From Marinithermus hydrothermalis DSM 14884 (GTDB taxonomy: Bacteria; Deinococcota; Deinococci; Deinococcales; Marinithermaceae): a stretch of 64,000 bases of DNA. The stretch is taken from assembly GCF_000195335.1 (NCBI RefSeq), contig NC_015387.1, forward strand, positions 2,145,001 through 2,209,000. The letters run 5' to 3'. The notes beneath the pieces are model-generated. The model was not told the origin of the DNA. It did no database searches and worked only from the letters and a program-made list of their open reading frames with translations. Below, in pieces: positions 61,357 to 64,000 of this stretch; position 1 is the first letter of the stretch; each line of letters begins with the position of its first letter. The translations under genes and the position numbers were made by a program.

Positions 61357-62738
61357 TGGAACTCCCGTTCAAACCCCGGCCGGCCTCGAGCGCGCCCGAC
61401 ACCCAGGAGGTGCTGATCGAGGGCGAGCACACCTACACCTCGCTGGCCGACAAACTCGCCGCGATCGTCGAGAACAAACCCCCGCCCCAGTGGTACCCGG
61501 TCGTGTGGATCGGGTTCCTCGGCTCCCTCCTCCTCCTCACGGCCGCCGTGGTCACCCTCTGGAAAGGTGTCGGGATCTGGGGGCTCAACCAACCAGTCGC
61601 CTGGGGGTTCGCCATCATGCACTTCGTCTGGTGGATCGGGATCGGGCACGCGGGCACGCTGATCTCCGCCATCCTGGTCCTGGCACGCCAGGACTGGCGT
61701 GACTCCCTGAACCGCATCACCGAGACGATGACCCTCTTCGCCGTGCTCGCGGCAGGCCTCTTCCCCATCCTACACCTGGGCCGCCCCGAGAACTTCTACT
61801 GGATCATCCCATACCCGAACAACCTGGGCCTATGGCCGCAGTTCAAAAGCCCCCTGACCTGGGACGTGCTCGCGGTCATGACCTACCTCACGGTCTCCAC
61901 CCTCTTCCTGTACCTCGGGCTGATCCCCGACCTGGCCCTCCTGCGGGAACGCGCCAGGAACCCGGTGCTGCGGTTCGTGTACGGTGCGCTCTCCCTGGGC
62001 TGGACCGGCTCGGCCGTGCACTGGCACCGCTACCGCGCGGCCTACGTCCTCCTCGCAGGCCTCGCCACGCCGCTCGTGATCTCGGTGCACTCGGTGGTCA
62101 GTCTGGACTTCGCGTACTCCCTCATCCCCGGCTGGCACCTCACCCTCTTCCCGCCCTTCTTCGCCTCAGGCGCGATCTACTCGGGGTTCGCCATGGCCCT
62201 CACCCTGGTCATTCCCTTGCGGGCCTGGTACAAGCTCGAGGACGTCATCACCCCAACGCACCTCGAGTGGATGGCACGGATCCTCCTGGCCGCCGGGCTG
62301 GGGGTGACCTACGTGTACGTCTTCGAGTTCTTCACCGGCTGGTACAGCGGGGAGCCCTACGAGCTCGGCCTGATCAAAAACCGCGTCTCCGGTCCGTACG
62401 CCCCGTACTTCTGGGCGGAGATGACCGCGAACGTCGCCGTATTGCAGCTCCTTTGGTTCCCCAGGATCCGTAAAAGCGTCTGGGCGCTCTTTGTGATCTC
62501 CATCATCGCGAACGTCGGCATGTGGCTCGATCGCTTTGATATCGTGGTGATGAGCCTGAACCGCGACTTCCTGCCCTCGTCCTGGCAGCTGTACTTCCCC
62601 ACCTTCTGGGACTGGGCGCTTTACATCGGCACCCTGGGGTTCTACCTCTTCGGCCTGGCGCTCTTCGTCCGCTTCTTCCCCCCGATCGCCATCGCCGAGC
62701 TGCTGCACCTCCTACACAAGAAGAAGAGACACCACTAA
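61356..62738 (+). CDS. actC: NrfD-like membrane subunit of alternative complex III
   Basis: 460 residues with about ten membrane helices and the quinone-site pattern FVWWIGIGHAGTLISAIL, LGRPENFYWIIPYPN and VHSVVSLDFAYSLIPGWH. It is the main quinol-binding subunit, paired with ActF. ATG 61356 overlaps the TGA of actB; an upstream frame is rejected because it runs through actB. Confidence 0.95.
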   Translation: MELPFKPRPASSAPDTQEVLIEGEHTYTSLADKLAAIVENKPPPQWYPVVWIGFLGSLLLLTAAVVTLWKGVGIWGLNQPVAWGFAIMHFVWWIGIGHAGTLISAILVLARQDWRDSLNRITETMTLFAVLAAGLFPILHLGRPENFYWIIPYPNNLGLWPQFKSPLTWDVLAVMTYLTVSTLFLYLGLIPDLALLRERARNPVLRFVYGALSLGWTGSAVHWHRYRAAYVLLAGLATPLVISVHSVVSLDFAYSLIPGWHLTLFPPFFASGAIYSGFAMALTLVIPLRAWYKLEDVITPTHLEWMARILLAAGLGVTYVYVFEFFTGWYSGEPYELGLIKNRVSGPYAPYFWAEMTANVAVLQLLWFPRIRKSVWALFVISIIANVGMWLDRFDIVVMSLNRDFLPSSWQLYFPTFWDWALYIGTLGFYLFGLALFVRFFPPIAIAELLHLLHKKKRHH

Positions 62739-62753
62739 GGAAGGGGTGACCGC

Positions 62754-63287
62754 GTGGCACGGCTATTCGGTTTGGTCGCGGAGTTCGACGACCCGGAACG
62801 GCTCCTCGAGGCTACCCGGCGCGCCCGCGCCGAAGGGTACCAACGCCTCGACGCCCACACCCCATTCCCGGTGGAGGGGCTTGTGGAGGCCTTGGGCCGG
62901 CGGGACGAGCGCATCCCCTGGATCGCCTTCGTTGTTGGGATGCTCGGCGCGGCCTTCGGGTTCTGGATGCAGGCCTACATCCAGACGGTGGACTACCCCC
63001 TGAACATCGGGGGCAAGCCCCTCCTCGGCTGGCCCGCGTACGTCCCCATCACCTTCGAGATCACGATCCTCTCTATCTCGATCGCGCTCTTCTTCGCTAT
63101 GCTGCTCATGAACGGCCTGCCCCTGGCCCACCACCCCCTCCGCAACACCCCGGTGTACCCGCGGATCTTCGCGGACCGGTTCGTCCTGGTCGTGGAGGCC
63201 ACCGACCCCAGGTTCGACCCCGAAGCGACCCGTACGTTCCTCGAGGGCCTCGGAGCCCTTTCCGTCACGGAGGTTCGGGAGGCATGA
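62754..63287 (+). CDS. actD: ActD membrane subunit (DUF3341)
   Basis: 177 residues: a soluble N-terminal part (LFGLVAEFDDPERLLEATRRARAEGY), two helices (about 61-81 and 97-117) and a C-terminal cytoplasmic tail (FVLVVEATDPRFDPEATRTFLEGLGA). GTG 62754 follows GGAAGGGG. It is the small structural subunit of alternative complex III. Confidence 0.92.
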   Translation: MARLFGLVAEFDDPERLLEATRRARAEGYQRLDAHTPFPVEGLVEALGRRDERIPWIAFVVGMLGAAFGFWMQAYIQTVDYPLNIGGKPLLGWPAYVPITFEITILSISIALFFAMLLMNGLPLAHHPLRNTPVYPRIFADRFVLVVEATDPRFDPEATRTFLEGLGALSVTEVREA

Positions 63288-63844
63288 AGGTCACGCATCG
63301 CGCCTTTCTGCTCCTCGTCGCCCTCCTCACCGCGGGTTGCGCGCGGATGTGGACGCAACCCCGCGCCGAGCCGTTCTCCGAGACATACACCCAAGCCCTG
63401 CCCCAGGCCCGCCGCCAACCGCCCGCACGCACGGTAGCGCGGGGGGCGCTGGCGCGCGACGCGGCCTTTTACACCGGGATGGATGCGGGCGGGTTCGTGC
63501 AGGAGGTACCCCTCCCCATCGCCGCGGCGGACCTCGCGCGGGGCGGGGAGGTGTACCAGGTCTTCTGCGCGGTCTGTCACGGCTCCACGGGTGAAGGAGA
63601 CGGCATCGTCGTGCAGCGGGGGTTCCCCGCCCCGCCGTCCTTCCGGCAGCCTCGCCTCGAGGCCCAACCCCCGGGGTACTTCTTCTGGGCGGCGACCAAC
63701 GGGTTCGGTCGCATGTTCAGTTACGCCTCCCGCATCACCCCGGAGGACCGTTGGCGCGTCGCGGCCTACATCAAGCGCTGTATGCACGGCAGGGACCCCG
63801 CCTGCCCCTTGGAAGGAGGTCGGGTAAGCCATGGAGCGCGTTAA
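63284..63844 (+). CDS. actE: monoheme cytochrome c lipoprotein of alternative complex III
   Basis: 186 residues: lipobox LLTAGC (lipidated Cys near 19) and a cytochrome c domain with CAVCH near residue 96, Met ligand probably in FGRMFSYASR. It hands electrons to the terminal oxidase. The start overlaps actD by 4 bp, and actF begins inside its end. Confidence 0.94.
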   Translation: MKVTHRAFLLLVALLTAGCARMWTQPRAEPFSETYTQALPQARRQPPARTVARGALARDAAFYTGMDAGGFVQEVPLPIAAADLARGGEVYQVFCAVCHGSTGEGDGIVVQRGFPAPPSFRQPRLEAQPPGYFFWAATNGFGRMFSYASRITPEDRWRVAAYIKRCMHGRDPACPLEGGRVSHGAR

Positions 63845-64000
63845 GGAAGCGCTGCCGATCGGGGCGCCCAAGCGCCTCGCGCTCGGCGTGGGGGTCGTGG
63901 GCCTCGTAGCCCTCTTCGCCAGCGGCCTTCTGGGCACTCCCGGCGTGGTTCAGTCCTATCTGTTCGCCTACACCTGGTGGTTCGCCCTCAGCGTGGGGGC
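63831..64000 (+). CDS. actF: ActF membrane subunit (partial)
   Basis: Only the first 56 codons are in the window: MERVKEALPIGAPKRLALGV, then the first membrane helix (VGLVALFASGLLG) and YLFAYTWWFALSVG, which matches the NrfD-like partner of ActC. ATG 63831 follows AAGGAGGT. Continues past 64000. Confidence 0.85.
   Translation, partial: MERVKEALPIGAPKRLALGVGVVGLVALFASGLLGTPGVVQSYLFAYTWWFALSVG

Overview
The window is GC-rich (roughly 65-70 % by eye) DNA of a thermophilic bacterium of the Deinococcus-Thermus phylum, order Thermales. The grounds are a cytochrome bc operon in the Thermus order fbcC-fbcX-fbcF-fbcB, an alternative complex III (act) operon, a dnaX gene with the A9 slippage run known from Thermus thermophilus, a Thermus-type glucose/galactose ABC binding protein, an M29 aminopeptidase, separate PutA-type proline dehydrogenase and P5C dehydrogenase, and many leaderless or near-leaderless starts behind TATACT-like -10 boxes. 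A marine Thermales genus such as Marinithermus or Oceanithermus is my guess and is not proven.

Layout. 1-3060 is a mobile, decayed zone: a frameshifted C39-like peptidase, a small membrane protein, a truncated Gly/Ala-rich fragment, one copy of a 1191-bp IS4-like element and a broken zinc-ribbon transposase. 3245-8482 is a copper and ion group: CopB ATPase, DUF302, SHOCT and DOMON proteins, a CBS protein and a NapA-type antiporter. 8526-10315 holds a LysM/NlpC hydrolase and an aminopeptidase. 10415-13571 (minus) is the GntR-putA-pruA proline operon. 13638-16271 (minus) is a large MalT/SARP-like regulator facing a ten-gene plus-strand operon (16343-25123): KAS III-like enzyme, acyl-CoA ligase, two alpha/beta hydrolases, a MaoC hydratase and a complete branched-chain-type ABC importer. 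25309-30448 is a sugar ABC importer with galT and galK.

30603-43087 is mostly housekeeping: a small membrane protein, a minus-strand group (ABC exporter, moaC, frameshifted amidase), the SRP RNA gene, dnaX, a metallo-hydrolase, comM, an MFS carrier, a DUF547 protein, an enolase-superfamily enzyme and a P-loop NTPase. 43178-47251 is a second sugar or glycerol-phosphate ABC importer with a TIM-barrel isomerase. 47373-50918 is the fbc operon. 51179-55097 is a second mobile nest: a broken beta-barrel gene, an intact C39-like peptidase, a small membrane gene split by the second IS4-like copy, and an IS982-like element. 55190-57454 is 5-oxoprolinase (pxpA and a pxpB-pxpC fusion). 57643-64000 is the act operon, cut by the window end inside actF.

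How it works together. Two quinol:cytochrome c oxidoreductases (bc complex and alternative complex III) lie within 17 kb, separated by mobile DNA, which suggests a branched aerobic chain. Around them are catabolic modules (proline, galactose or glucose, pyroglutamate, a second sugar or glycerol-phosphate, and an unknown carboxylate). The most unusual signals are the unassigned regulator/KAS III/hydrolase/importer operon with a Cys-His-His instead of Cys-His-Asn active site, the two C39 peptidase cassettes that share the enzyme but not the signal peptide or partner gene, the differently frameshifted twin IS copies, and a strong excess of the palindrome CTCGAG in native DNA that is nearly absent from the mobile elements.
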